Below, one piece after another: positions 27,901 through 34,871 of a DNA stretch of 64,000 bases. The notes beneath the pieces are model-generated. The model saw only the letters and a list, made by a program, of their open reading frames with translations, was not told the DNA's origin and did not search any database. Source of the DNA: Fasciolopsis buskii. Taxonomy: Eukaryota > Platyhelminthes > Trematoda > Plagiorchiida > Fasciolidae. The translations under genes were made by a program, and so were the position numbers. The stretch lies in the NCBI GenBank assembly GCA_008360955.1, contig LUCM01008263.1, forward strand, positions 55,477 through 119,476, written 5' to 3'. The first letter of the stretch is position 1. Every line of letters begins with the position of its first letter.

Positions 27901-30900
27901 CTCATAAGTGACAGGATAGCGCGAGTGAAAAGAATCGTCCAGTTTGTTCAAAATCAATCAATACTGGGACTTCAAATTTAGCACTGAGAAAATTACAAAT
28001 AAAACTTGGCAAACTCGCAGTCTGGGAATTGATCAACTGAAGTTCTAACTTACCGTACGAATATTACGCATCGTAATATTTTCTTTATTATCAAATCGGA
28101 TAAAAACCACAGTCTCGTTGGTAAATGGTAACTGACCGGAATGAAAGTACAAACGTCGTGTCATTTTGGCGCTTTTTTTGATAATACGAAATGTGTCTTC
28201 TCGTACAGACATTCCCGTTCACGACAAGGAAAGCGGATGCGTGCAAGTGCCCATGTAAGCAAGTGGCACAAATCATGTTTGCATTAGAAAGAAACAATGG
28301 AAGAATGACATAAGCCAAAATAAAAATATCGAAATAAAAGAAAACAAAACAATCCACTTAGGAGGACCAAGTGGTTGTACCAAAAAATGACTCTTCATGG
28401 GACATATTGTACGTAACTGTGTTGGTGAAAAGCGACTCTGTTGAAAAACTGATATTTTCTTTACAGTGGATGATCTTTTTTACTACCTGTATAGCATTAC
28501 GTTTCTCGTCTGATTTACAGGAAATTTACGGATGATGCTGATGAAAGGGTAATCAGATGAATGATAGTCATTTGACTGGGAGAAAACACAGATAAACTAG
28601 GGATGGATGGTAATGGTCACGGTCGAAGATCAGAGTAAATCGGAACAAATGTGACGAAGTAGATGGACATGGAAAGCTCTCTGAACTGTGGTCGTATGAA
28701 GAGATACGAAATAAATTTATCAAATATGGGATGCAGGTGGTGATAAGCAATAAATGCATACTACTGTTTATGGGTGGAACAGGGTGCTAAGTTCGTAGTG
28801 GAGGCCCATTTGGTTTTTGTTCAATCACATATTTTTCAAATGGTTGGCTTATGCGGAAATCCTTTTGCCTGAAACGGTTTCAGTACAGTCGTCAATTTTT
28901 CTGACAAACAATATTTGGTCGAATTTTTTGTTTGTTTAACATCTTAGATTATCATTTGATTTTTGCTGTCTTGAGTTACATTACTACTAAACTGACTCAT
29001 TCGTTAACAGTTGCAGAGGAAGACGGCTGGCTGAAATCCAACTCTACCAAATACCTCAGCTTGGTGGGAGTGGATGTCTTGGGCTCCGTGTTGCCTGCGC
29101 GCCTCAAAAGCCTCAGTAAATGCGCCCAACTGACCGTGTGTCTCGAATGGTCTCTGCTGAGGAAGTCCTACTCACGGCCTTCTGCTGGCGAAAGTCGAGA
29201 GCGCAGGTGAATGCTCGGCGCCATCCAGGGGTTCACTGGTCTTTAGTAGTAGTCTAGGGAGGAAGGCTCAACCCTGATTCCGAATCAAACACGATCAGCT
29301 TACGAAATATACGGCTGTATGCTCAACGGCACTGCGGAGGGCAGGTGTTCTGGGCATTTGGGATGTGTTGCCCCAATCGAAGGGCGTATGAACTAAGCCA
29401 TCACTCATCGGTCTACAGTGGGTTAAGTGGCTCTCAGAATGTCCTGTAGCCTATTGTCAAGGGATCAAGTTAAGTTCCCCTAAGTCAACCCTCTATTTTG
29501 ATTTGGGTAGCCGGGCAGTATGAAGCTCATAGAGAACCACCACTCCCAATGGATGGCCAATAACGTGGAGATGAAGAATGAAAGAATTATCATGTAGTGA
29601 ATTCTGCTCGTTCAGAGGTTTTGTTCTTCGTCAAGGTTCCGACGACGCAAGATCTGCACATAGATTTGTGCAATATATATATATATATATACAAAGAGCT
29701 ACAAGTCTGGTTATCTCTTTTATGTTTTATGTTTTACTTTCTCTGTTAACAAAACAGTAATGTACAGATGCCGCCGACTGTGATGAATTCAAAAATTTCC
29801 ACTCCTAATATCCCTAAGGCGCCAGTACTTGATAGATGCAATAAAGCATCAGCAAATATCTTGTATCTATTTGTAGGTTGCCTTTATTAATTATATCTGT
29901 TTGTAAATAGTAATAAGGCCATTTGATAATGGGTGATCTTGGTTGTCCAGAAGGAAACGCCTCTGAACATGAAAATAAAACCTTACTGAAGCATGTAAAT
30001 TTCATGCGCGTTTTTGGAAGGATCCTGAGATTTAATTTAGTTTAAATTAATGAGTGATAATAAACTCATTTAGTCAGCAAAAGCACTTATTTTGTCGAGT
30101 ATTCTTCCTACGAATACGAATATATTTATAATCTGGAGATAATTATTTCTTAATTGGAGTATTTTGAGTTAACTGTGATCTAGCATTCATGGCCGAACAT
30201 GAACAGGAAAATTTTCGTTTAGGAAGGATATTGATTTACATCAAAGTTGACCCCCGTGTCAAGGTCAACTAGGCGCGCTGCACTAAACCTTTGTATTTTT
30301 ACCATGACTGATGAAGCAGCGAGAGTGAATCAGTAAAATCTGTCCGTACCGCAGTGTAGCGCACACAAAAATGAGTTCAAAACATCGGGCGATTTAAAAT
30401 GTCGCGTTTTTTGTTTTAAACTAAACGAGACCAACACTTCTATTATATTAAAAGAATAAATTACGCCAGGTGCATGTTTTTCACAGAGGAAATCAATCAT
30501 ATCCGAAAGTGACCACAAAGCTACTTATAATCCACGTTAGAATTTCACAACAGAATTCGTGTTCTCTAGTCCTATCGCAGATTGTCATTGATATTTCATG
30601 CATCATGATCCAGATAGACTTGAATAATATTTAAACGTTCTAAGTTTTACCGGATGTGTAGCATGAGTTATTCGTACAAGAAATTACGGGGAATGATTAT
30701 CCTATGCAATAGTCCAAAATGCTGAATGCCTTAGTCTGCGAACTCGTTAATTTCGTTTATGAATGAATAGTGTCTTGAAAAACATTTACTAAGCAGACGT
30801 TTCCATGAGTAAATTCTCCGACAAGTTGTCCCGCTTTCTTATTCCCGTCCAAGTTGCACAAACGCACACAAATTAAATTAAAATTATCGTACCAATGGAT

Positions 30901-32419
30901 CAAAAGTGACTGCACTGTGGATAGGAAAGGGGGAGTTGTCGTTGTGGTGACGGTTACACTCCATCCTTTTTGTGAAAGCAGTCAACAGATTAAACGACTA
31001 TGATTCCGAAAGAAGTTCCATGTTTCACTCCACCAGAATTGGGCAAACCAGTTTTCCTGATCGAGATTGTTTTCATCCAATTCGACGTTATCTCGAATAA
31101 AAGTGCACTTCATATAGAATCCTTTTATCGGTCTGAATTTTGAATCTCGCCAAAATATGTTTCATTTCCTGGCTTGATAATAAAATGAAATATGTAACAG
31201 GAGGACACTCAATGCAAAATCCTAAAGCCTTTCGGAATATGAATTGAAAGCTATTTCACCTTGAAGGTGCTGGAGCTCACATCGTAATGATCAACATATT
31301 GCTGAACAATAGTGGCGGGTACATAGATGACCAATGGACGGGCTAGTGTCGTGGATTATCCTCACTTCGTTCTTCTTAACCAGTTCGTGATGCTTCATGG
31401 TTTATGTAGACATACGGTAGCCAAAACGAGGTCTCGACTTAATTCCTTACTCATTTTGCCCACTAGATAATTCCGAAGCATGCGGCGTATTGCCGTTAAA
31501 TAAAAAGAACATAAATCTAAGTATCTGCTTCCACATGTTGCTGCCTACTTGAGCGGAAATTGCCCACTTGACGCTTTTTGCATTAGCTTTGGCAAGACCA
31601 ATACATCGATTCCAGGAATCTGGTTGCAACCAACTGATGACCAACAAATGGTTGAATTCGAACTCGCGAGTTACAACTTAAAAAGACTATATATGGACCG
31701 CTCGACCGTCGTCGGCCAATCGTACTAGGCGCGATGGCGTATGCAACAATGTTAAAAACGCAACTGGCTGGGCATACAATCATTCACGTTCAAATCCAAT
31801 CACTTTTAGCGAGCTAGTTTACTCGTTAGAAATGACAACAGTTGAAGATGTTGTAACACATATTCCTCGTTAGTCCAGTTATATCTAATGATGTCAGATC
31901 CCAAATCATCTTGGTGATAGAAGTGCTTTTAATCCTGTGAATCTGTGTTGAAATCTCAACTGTCATGGGCATAACAAAATCGATACAATTTTCTCTATTT
32001 GATTTCATTATCATCAAGATTATTTCATTAAGTGGAGATCACAAAAAATCCCAATTTGCGCAATAACTGTACTAATTGATTGGCCTAAAGATTTTGTTTT
32101 TATTCTGCCTTCTGGTATTGTTTATTAATAAAAATAACTAATGGATCAAATCAAATTTAGAATAGACAATTCGATAATTTTCTAGTGACTCACTGGATTT
32201 CATTGTATTGAACCCATGATCAGCACTAATTACAAACAATACGTTGCTTTTGCCTTTCTCAAAAAATTCTTGCATCGCTTCTAATTGTTGATTGTCCAGT
32301 AGCCAGTCACAAATGGTCTGTACGTCGAATCGAAAATATCGTTCCAATATAGCAACCAAAAACATGTGACGGTCATCAATGAGTGCACGTCTCAATTCGC
32401 GGCTTTCCTTGATTCGCGC
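1476..32419 (-). CDS. DNAH5-like: Axonemal dynein heavy chain, N-terminal tail exons (partial, spliced gene span)
   Basis: Dynein heavy chains are the microtubule motor subunits of axonemal dynein arms; the tail coded here docks the motor and binds intermediate chains and neighbouring heavy chains. Ten minus-strand exons were read directly, each with an AG acceptor and GT donor. From 28131 to 1476 the phases run 0-0, 0-1, 1-0, 0-0, 0-0, 0-0, 0-1, 1-0, 0-1 without conflict. The joined protein follows the DHC_N1 tail of DNAH5/DNAH8: an RRALIDDRH block, VVFIRF, GPHGEFDFW, NEAKENVKFL, TNQIIATCKRYLTNN, FNFSEVQIFG, YDYLDQRNQQFEADYEDF and DPPLDRNMPPFAG. Against vertebrate DNAH5 as I remember it, spacing across most junctions is residue-for-residue, which excludes chance. 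DNAH9/11/17 tails fit less well. Introns range from 0.7 to 6.3 kb. The start codon, one early exon and everything downstream of PPFAG are missing or outside the window. The DNAH5 versus DNAH8 choice is open. Confidence 0.93.
1705..3148. other. Dynein intron sequence, nothing assigned
   Basis: Intron between the exons at 5803-5939 and 1476-1704. It contains TA-rich low-complexity sequence at about 1770-1835 and otherwise no coding frame or repeat that I could recognise. Confidence 0.5.
3149..3937 (+). repeat. Tandem duplication, 392-bp period, each unit ending in (AT)n
   Basis: Two near-identical units. The segment from 3201 (gtttcgcggttattgtcgct) recurs at 3593, giving a period of 392. Each unit ends in an (AT)n run, 3513-3537 and 3904-3935. 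The open frames through this region (up to 258 codons) cover both units and the AT runs, so they are a by-product of the repeat and not a gene. A diverged third copy lies on the minus strand at about 49430-49610. It sits in a dynein intron. The family is not identified. Confidence 0.9.
3938..5802. other. Dynein intron sequence, nothing assigned
   Basis: Remainder of the 4.1-kb intron left of the exon at 5803. Short poly-T runs and AT-rich sequence; no recognisable coding segment or structured RNA. Confidence 0.5.
5803..5939 (-). CDS. DNAH5-like: Dynein heavy chain exon
   Basis: Phase 1 to 0, two bases plus 45 codons, acceptor tttttttcgcag/GC with a strong pyrimidine tract, donor CTACAT/gtgagt. 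It codes KEPIIVKLDRLHSIITSKK then YDYLDQRNQQFEADYEDF and KARIAELH. It matches the dynein motif YNFLDQRKxDFDxDYEEF...LH. Confidence 0.95.
5940..7343. other. Dynein intron sequence, nothing assigned
   Basis: The 1.4-kb intron between the exons at 7344-7653 and 5803-5939. I see no repeat or gene in it. Confidence 0.5.
7344..7653 (-). CDS. DNAH5-like: Dynein heavy chain exon (largest in window)
   Basis: Phase 0 to 1, 103 codons plus one base, acceptor cactag/ATAACG, donor CTTGAAG/gtgagc. It begins ITNQIIATCKRYLTNN, then HTQSIWEQDSQLIIERMQEC, YQEAYRSTRDEM, FNFSEVQIFGNMNLFTQRLE and ends VLRTLMQYATLREFVLEG. It matches VTNQIISACKAYITNN...SIW...FDFSEMYIFGKFETFHRRL of DNAH5. The acceptor has a weak pyrimidine tract and lies about 100 bp from the 3' tail of a CR1-like LINE. 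Confidence 0.95.
7754..7773 (+). repeat. (TTGTA)n short tandem repeat, 3' tail of the CR1-like LINE
   Basis: ttgta units repeat about four times. On the minus strand this reads (TACAA)n directly downstream of the CR1 3' region, as expected for the 3' terminal repeat of such elements. Confidence 0.8.
8645..8656 (-). other. YADD catalytic box of the CR1-like reverse transcriptase
   Basis: On the minus strand TAT GCT GAT GAT codes YADD within FKYADDVTLS, the metal-binding motif of the polymerase palm. Confidence 0.9.
10201..11301. other. Dynein intron sequence, nothing assigned
   Basis: AT-rich stretch between the 5' remains of the CR1-like LINE and the dynein exon at 11302. No coding segment recognised. 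Confidence 0.5.
11302..11409 (-). CDS. DNAH5-like: Dynein heavy chain exon
   Basis: Exactly 36 codons, phase 0 to 0, acceptor atcgcag/AAACTT, donor GTCAAA/gtgagt. It codes KLMLKKMPNLLKALALIYQH then STFYNTFSHMTVLFVK. It corresponds to [29 protein letters not shown] of DNAH5, with no length change at the junction to the previous exon 5.6 kb away. Confidence 0.93.
11505..13800 (-). mobile_element. RTE-type LINE, family RTE-B, copy 1 (defective)
   Basis: Minus-strand RTE-clade reverse transcriptase remnant. In coding order: a linker resembling RTE proteins (RRFDGKKLSDLTSLSIFRST, about 13660-13775), SRKLIYLIRSTGRK and the SLAEHFQAPFTW block (13290-13460), EPILVPNF-stop-KG (about 13030), CANHKGIGLIPIAAKL, EEQAEFRAGRGCVDQIATLQ, SGVRWGWAISPFLFHFIIG (normally SGVRQGCPLSPFLF), then YADDITLL in another frame at about 12495. 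Further on are LYGC...GD and a C-terminal RDEDCCWLET motif near 11820. A degenerate trinucleotide tail lies at 11510-11560. It sits in the dynein intron between exons 17029-17142 and 11302-11409, on the same strand as the gene. It is highly similar to the plus-strand copy at 38703-40500 and carries the same lesions. Confidence 0.9.
13880..13930. repeat. Degenerate trinucleotide repeat (ACT/AGT-rich)
   Basis: Runs of act and agt triplets just upstream (on the minus strand) of the RTE-B copy. It may be the 3' tail of another eroded RTE element or a target microsatellite. Confidence 0.6.
13931..16380. other. Dynein intron sequence, nothing assigned
   Basis: AT-rich intron sequence with no convincing exon. 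Open frames at 14220-14489, 15039-15308 and 15780-16025 were read and match nothing I recognise. The dynein protein is already continuous across this intron, so no exon is expected here. Confidence 0.5.
16380..16770. repeat. GC-richer interspersed repeat, unclassified
   Basis: A GC-rich island in AT-rich intron, starting near gatcgaatcgctgcaccacc and ending in an AAATA/CAAATA-like tail at about 16748-16765. Composition and the short A-rich tail suggest a retroposed or interspersed repeat. No coding similarity was seen. Confidence 0.4.
17029..17142 (-). CDS. DNAH5-like: Dynein heavy chain exon
   Basis: Exactly 38 codons, phase 0 to 0, acceptor cataacag/AAATGG, donor AATTTG/gtaagt. It codes KWIDLDKKVTKAYNEAKENV then KFLSTVEKLCIPLNHTNL. 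This matches one of the most conserved dynein tail segments (W..xDxxITDAxNEAKDNVKYLYTLEKxxxPL). It is the clearest single exon for family assignment. Confidence 0.95.
18106..18139 (+). other. Degenerate hammerhead-ribozyme-like motif
   Basis: CTGATGA at 18106-18112 and GAAA at 18117-18120, followed at once by a perfect 6-bp hairpin (18121-18126 with 18132-18137, 5-base loop) and then T-C at 18138-18139, the position of the UH cleavage dinucleotide. Stem II is reduced to one possible G-C pair around two bases. Stem I is only a four-pair A-T helix (18101-18104 with 18143-18146) after an unpaired stretch. Activity is unlikely as it stands. It could be a chance match or a decayed element-associated ribozyme. 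Confidence 0.25.
18567..18743 (-). CDS. DNAH5-like: Dynein heavy chain exon
   Basis: Exactly 59 codons, phase 0 to 0, acceptor cgaatcag/GAA, donor ATGGAG/gtcagt. It codes EVNEVELLRVEREHNGPHG then EFDFWKCRMTRMNSLVSEL and ends in LQSAKSKAME. This is the canonical DHC_N1 block GPxxElexWkxR...L, which ends in AAKSK. The exon is only 721 bp from its upstream neighbour. Confidence 0.94.
19465..19628 (-). CDS. DNAH5-like: Dynein heavy chain exon
   Basis: Phase 1 to 0, two bases plus 54 codons. Acceptor gctttcag/CT completes a codon begun in the 25912-26089 exon; donor AACGAG/gtgagc. It codes IIACSKEQVTLAPSKLPEQ, then HPEFLNHLEESASHWMQQINE. The last part is the dynein tail signature NPExLxxIExxxxxWIxQTEQ. 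The distance from the FYDYVE motif of the previous exon to HPEF equals that in DNAH5 as remembered. Confidence 0.92.
19629..20127. other. Dynein intron sequence, nothing assigned
   Basis: AT-rich sequence between the exon ending at 19628 and the start of similarity to the RTE-C element. Nothing recognised. Confidence 0.5.
20128..22600 (+). mobile_element. RTE-type LINE, family RTE-C, copy 1 (interrupted by N gap)
   Basis: Plus-strand copy highly similar to the copy at 58650-60330: both carry the segment with CFCFxPDCGHTKTKTTF (20250-20363 here), and similarity resumes after the N run at LDRIFTLRQIFQHGH (21238). The RT-like continuation includes LKCRMMLHDWIGSKPNGFLA (about 21719), a SGQVYSAAVRLVLL block (about 21944), RLLVFEQRFIRSIGRI-like codons near 22020-22060 and the C-terminal RDPRDRSNPW-SETV-like stretch near 22330. 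Frameshifts and stops are frequent. It lies antisense in the 6.3-kb dynein intron. The 3' boundary near 22600 is approximate. Confidence 0.85.
20364..21233. other. Run of 870 N (gap or masked segment)
   Basis: 870 undetermined bases. Open frames reported through it are artefacts. The sequence on both sides matches the RTE-C copy at 58.65-60.33 kb, where the equivalent interval 58873-59742 is also 870 bases. Confidence 0.98.
22601..25911. other. Dynein intron sequence with low-complexity tracts
   Basis: AT-rich intron sequence. It contains a T16 run at 25236-25251, TA-rich tracts at 25070-25135 and a short GT-rich tract near 25684-25712. No coding segment or known repeat recognised. Confidence 0.5.
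25912..26089 (-). CDS. DNAH5-like: Dynein heavy chain exon
   Basis: Exon of 59 codons plus one base, phase 0 to 1, acceptor caaacag/GAT, donor TCCA/gtaagt. It begins DVFSYKFELAEGFLQPLH and continues through LLLPLMW, LTHDERHAFYDYVECYQKSL. This is the tail segment that in DNAH5 reads ...NSVRRLLSDIFIPAL...; the helix pattern and spacing agree. The open frame stays clear over the whole exon and closes soon after the donor. Confidence 0.9.
26090..28053. other. Dynein intron sequence, nothing assigned
   Basis: Intron of about 2 kb between two dynein exons in matching phase. No repeat or exon recognised. Confidence 0.5.
28054..28131 (-). CDS. DNAH5-like: Dynein heavy chain exon
   Basis: Exon of 26 codons, phase 0 to 0, acceptor ccggtcag, donor ACG/gtaag. 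It codes LPFTNETVVFIRFD followed by NKENITMRNIRT. The VVFIRFD core corresponds to the CVFFIRTD segment of DNAH5 and NITMRNI to its AITPDNI. The exon is short, but the residue pattern and both splice sites support it, and it continues in phase into the next exon. Confidence 0.85.
28132..28985. other. Dynein intron sequence, nothing assigned
   Basis: AT-rich sequence upstream (on the minus strand) of the 28054-28131 exon. It lies in the interval where a short dynein exon should exist, but no convincing one was seen here. Confidence 0.45.
28990..29600 (+). repeat. GC-rich unclassified interspersed repeat
   Basis: A markedly GC-richer block than its surroundings. The 44 bases at 29477-29520 (starting cccctaagtcaaccctcta) recur, inverted and slightly diverged, at 53958-54000. 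No reverse-transcriptase or transposase motif was recognised, so the class is unknown. The 92-codon frame at 28932-29210 runs into it and is not taken as a gene. Confidence 0.6.
29672..29691. repeat. (AT)n microsatellite
   Basis: About ten AT units in intron sequence. Confidence 0.9.
29829..29962 (-). CDS. Weak candidate for the missing dynein exon
   Basis: The interval lies between the exons at 32194 and 28131, where a phase 1 to phase 0 exon is required. Acceptor ttttcatgttcag and donor TATCAA/gtactg give exactly phase 1 in and 0 out, with 44 codons starting AFPSGQPRSPIIKW. The early part loosely resembles the PVSGKIKKPKV stretch of DNAH5, but the rest is AT-rich and unconvincing. Confidence 0.2.
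29963..32193. other. Dynein intron sequence, nothing assigned
   Basis: AT-rich sequence right of the weak exon candidate. Minus frames at 30330-30518 and 31447-31783 were read and match nothing I recognise. Confidence 0.45.
32194..32419 (-). CDS. DNAH5-like: Dynein heavy chain exon (first recognised; tail start)
   Basis: Acceptor aataag before GCG CGA ATC, donor TCCA/gtgagt, phase 0 in and phase 1 out, 75 codons. It codes ARIKESRELRRALIDDRH followed by a leucine-rich helix and EFFEKGKSNVLFVISADHG. This matches the extreme N terminus of DNAH5, where a KRALLDARH block is followed by an ILEGNQIERIDQLF-type helix and LMFYYQD. The upstream exon carrying the start codon is not identified. Phase 1 out does not fit the phase-0 acceptor at 28131, so a short exon is missing in between. 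An alternative donor after GKSN (AAC/gtattg, phase 0) would remove the need for it but would cut off the conserved VLFVISAD part. Confidence 0.82.
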
Positions 32420-34140
32420 CTTATTTGAAGTTAGTTGTAAGAAAATAAATGAAAAACGTTTTCTGAATGTGAATTGCTTCAACTACCTTATGCAAAAAAA
32501 GACTATTAACACGGTTAACAGTTGATCAATGTTGAATATGTGCGAACAATCTATTCATAATACAAGCACTAGGTTTTGACGGAGGACATTTGGTCAATTT
32601 CTTTAACACCAGTAATGCAAGACAAATCTGAAAACCCTAGAAATTGGTCTGCCAAAATATGGACACTAGTGGCATCCATTAACAGCTTCGTTTGGATTGC
32701 AATTGTAAACGTATGAACAAAAATTTCACTCAGTCTGTCATCTTGATCGACTTATTAGTTTATGTGTATTAGGTGGAATGCCCACAACAATGGTCACCCG
32801 ACGAGACTACACGTAAACCTAACATATATCTTTTCTCCAAAACGCTAAGTTTCTGCAGATCTTGGTGTATATTATGATCGGATGTATTTATTGCGTTTCT
32901 TTGGTGGTTAGGTTCAGTTCGCATAGCTAATAATCTTGTTCTGGTTTTGACTACTTCCTCATGGCACCATTTACTCAAAGGGAAAAAGAACGAGAAAAAG
33001 TGATGCATTGACTGAAGAATAGTAAGTTGAACGACTATACAAAAAAGAAAAGGTTTCGAATGTCAGTGACTGTTTCACTGAACCATACCATACACCATCT
33101 CAAACTATTGCTTGGGGAGATCTTGTGGACCCGAATCAGATAATCCAACAGTACCTACAAGAGCCAATAGGTGACGAGGCCCTGATTATCATGCACAACG
33201 ACCTATGCATTAACGAATCCATTGTCTGCGTTTTGGATTTTTAAAAGAATGGTGTTAGGAAGCCCAGCCACTAAGCGAGAGAACCATTAGGGTTCTCAAC
33301 AACGGCCTTCGGTTCTGACAAGCTCTGCACAAGCAAGTGAATGGTGGCTGAATACAAGCCCATCTACTTGGATCAGTTTGTCTTCTACCCAATTTTCCGG
33401 TTGAGGTGTCAGCTCAGATCAACTTCAAATCTGGAGTAACAGGAGACTAATTCGTCAGAAAAGAAGAGGATGTATTTGAAGATTTCAGAACGAGACTTGA
33501 CAAGGCTGACCCGGATGATAAAGAAGATGAAGATTTATGCTCTTTTACTGGGAGTTGCAGGACATGTATGAACTCCTCTATGGCAACGAGCAAGACATAA
33601 GCAATATACTAAATTGCTGGATGTATTAAAGTCGTAGCATACATTAGATGAAATCGGCTTTATGTTAGAGACTTATCTTCCTAATAGAGGGACGCAAAGC
33701 GTAATCCTTCAATCCGAGAAGTAATAACATACAATCGACCAGTCACAAAGAGACAATGTCATGTAGTTGCCACCACAAGTGTGTGTCGTGTTCCTGGGGT
33801 AGTTCTTGAAGCCAGAGTGGGAGGTGCATGGGTAACATTTCTTAATTGCAACGGGACAGGAACTGATGCGCTTGGAGCGATGCCGATAGATATCTTAACA
33901 AAAATTGTTCAATCGAAAGTTATAATGGTGGAGACACGCATGGTGCGAATTTTCGAAGGACGGATATAAATCGTAACGGTCGCCTTTTCTACTGGACTAT
34001 GAACTGCAATCGCGTGTTATTTCTGACTTGTGGCGGCGGTCAACAAAAGGAACGAACGCCGCTGATAGTTTTTTGTATAATCCTCGCGTGAGACTGAATA
34101 CCGATTTCTTATCAACCAATTCGATCATAGCGTAATGGCG
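32420..34140. other. Upstream of the first recognised dynein exon; nothing assigned
   Basis: The dynein start codon and promoter are expected here or further right but could not be identified. Acidic or repetitive frames around 33430-33600 (FEDFRTRLDKADPDD) could be a decayed retroelement gag, but nothing supports that firmly. Confidence 0.4.
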
Positions 34141-34144
34141 GAAA

Positions 34145-34560
34145 TGGTGGACCTATACTTAACACTAAGAACCAAACACCTTTAGAGATGAAGAACGTGT
34201 TGATCGATTCTTTGGGTTGATTGGCCGTAAGAATACTGCGCAATAATAAACAATGATTGATTACACACATTGTTCAGCGCATTTTTTTACTCGGATAATT
34301 GAACAAACAGTGGNNNNNNNNNNNNNNNNNNNNNNNNNNNNNNNNNNNNNNNTTTTTTTTATCTCGCAGACTATACGATTCTCACAATTCTCATACGTAT
34401 GAATGTGGCTATACTTAACACAAGAAACCAAACACCTTTTAGAGATGAAGAACGTGTTGACGATTCTTTGGGTTGATTGGCCGTAAAATACTGCGATAAT
34501 AAACAATGATTGATTTACATATGTTCACATTTTTTACTTGGTAATTGACAAACAGTAAAC
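34145..34560 (+). repeat. Direct duplication around a 39-N gap (likely unmerged contig ends)
   Basis: The ~165 bases before the gap (ctatacttaacac...gaacaaacagtgg, 34153-34313) recur after it at about 34412-34556 with several single-base indels: ctttag becomes cttttag, gttgatcga becomes gttgacga, cgtaagaatac becomes cgtaaaatac. The pattern looks like two reads or contig ends of the same locus that were not merged, not a biological duplication. Confidence 0.75.
34314..34352. other. Run of 39 N (assembly gap)
   Basis: Undetermined bases between the two duplicated segments. Confidence 0.98.
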
Positions 34561-34829
34561 TGTAGTGGTAAGTTTACTATTAGGCAATCCCTATACGATA
34601 CGATAGACGTGGACGTTACTAATCCGATAACAAGCAGACCACTTGTGAGGTAAGTTGGAGAATTCGAGTTGGGTAGAACGCCGGCAACATTCACATTCAG
34701 TTTTGCCTAGTTAAAGTTTATCAGAAAAATCAATGCACACCAGATGCGTATAATTCACAAAAGGGATCACTTGCCCTTGTCTCTATTTTCGCTATTTTGC
34801 ATCCCTTTCTTGACCTATGTTGTCGTCAA

Positions 34830-34870
34830 GAGTGTGTGTGCGTGTGTGTGTGTGTGCGTGTGTGTATGTA
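34830..34870 (+). repeat. (GT)n microsatellite with GC interruptions
   Basis: About 40 bases of GT units broken by cg and at steps. Confidence 0.9.
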
Positions 34871-34871
34871 T

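Noticed and set aside
33430..33960. Possible gag-like or protease-like frames of an LTR retrotransposon
   Set aside because: No aspartic protease triad, zinc knuckle or LTRs could be found; similarity is only impressionistic.
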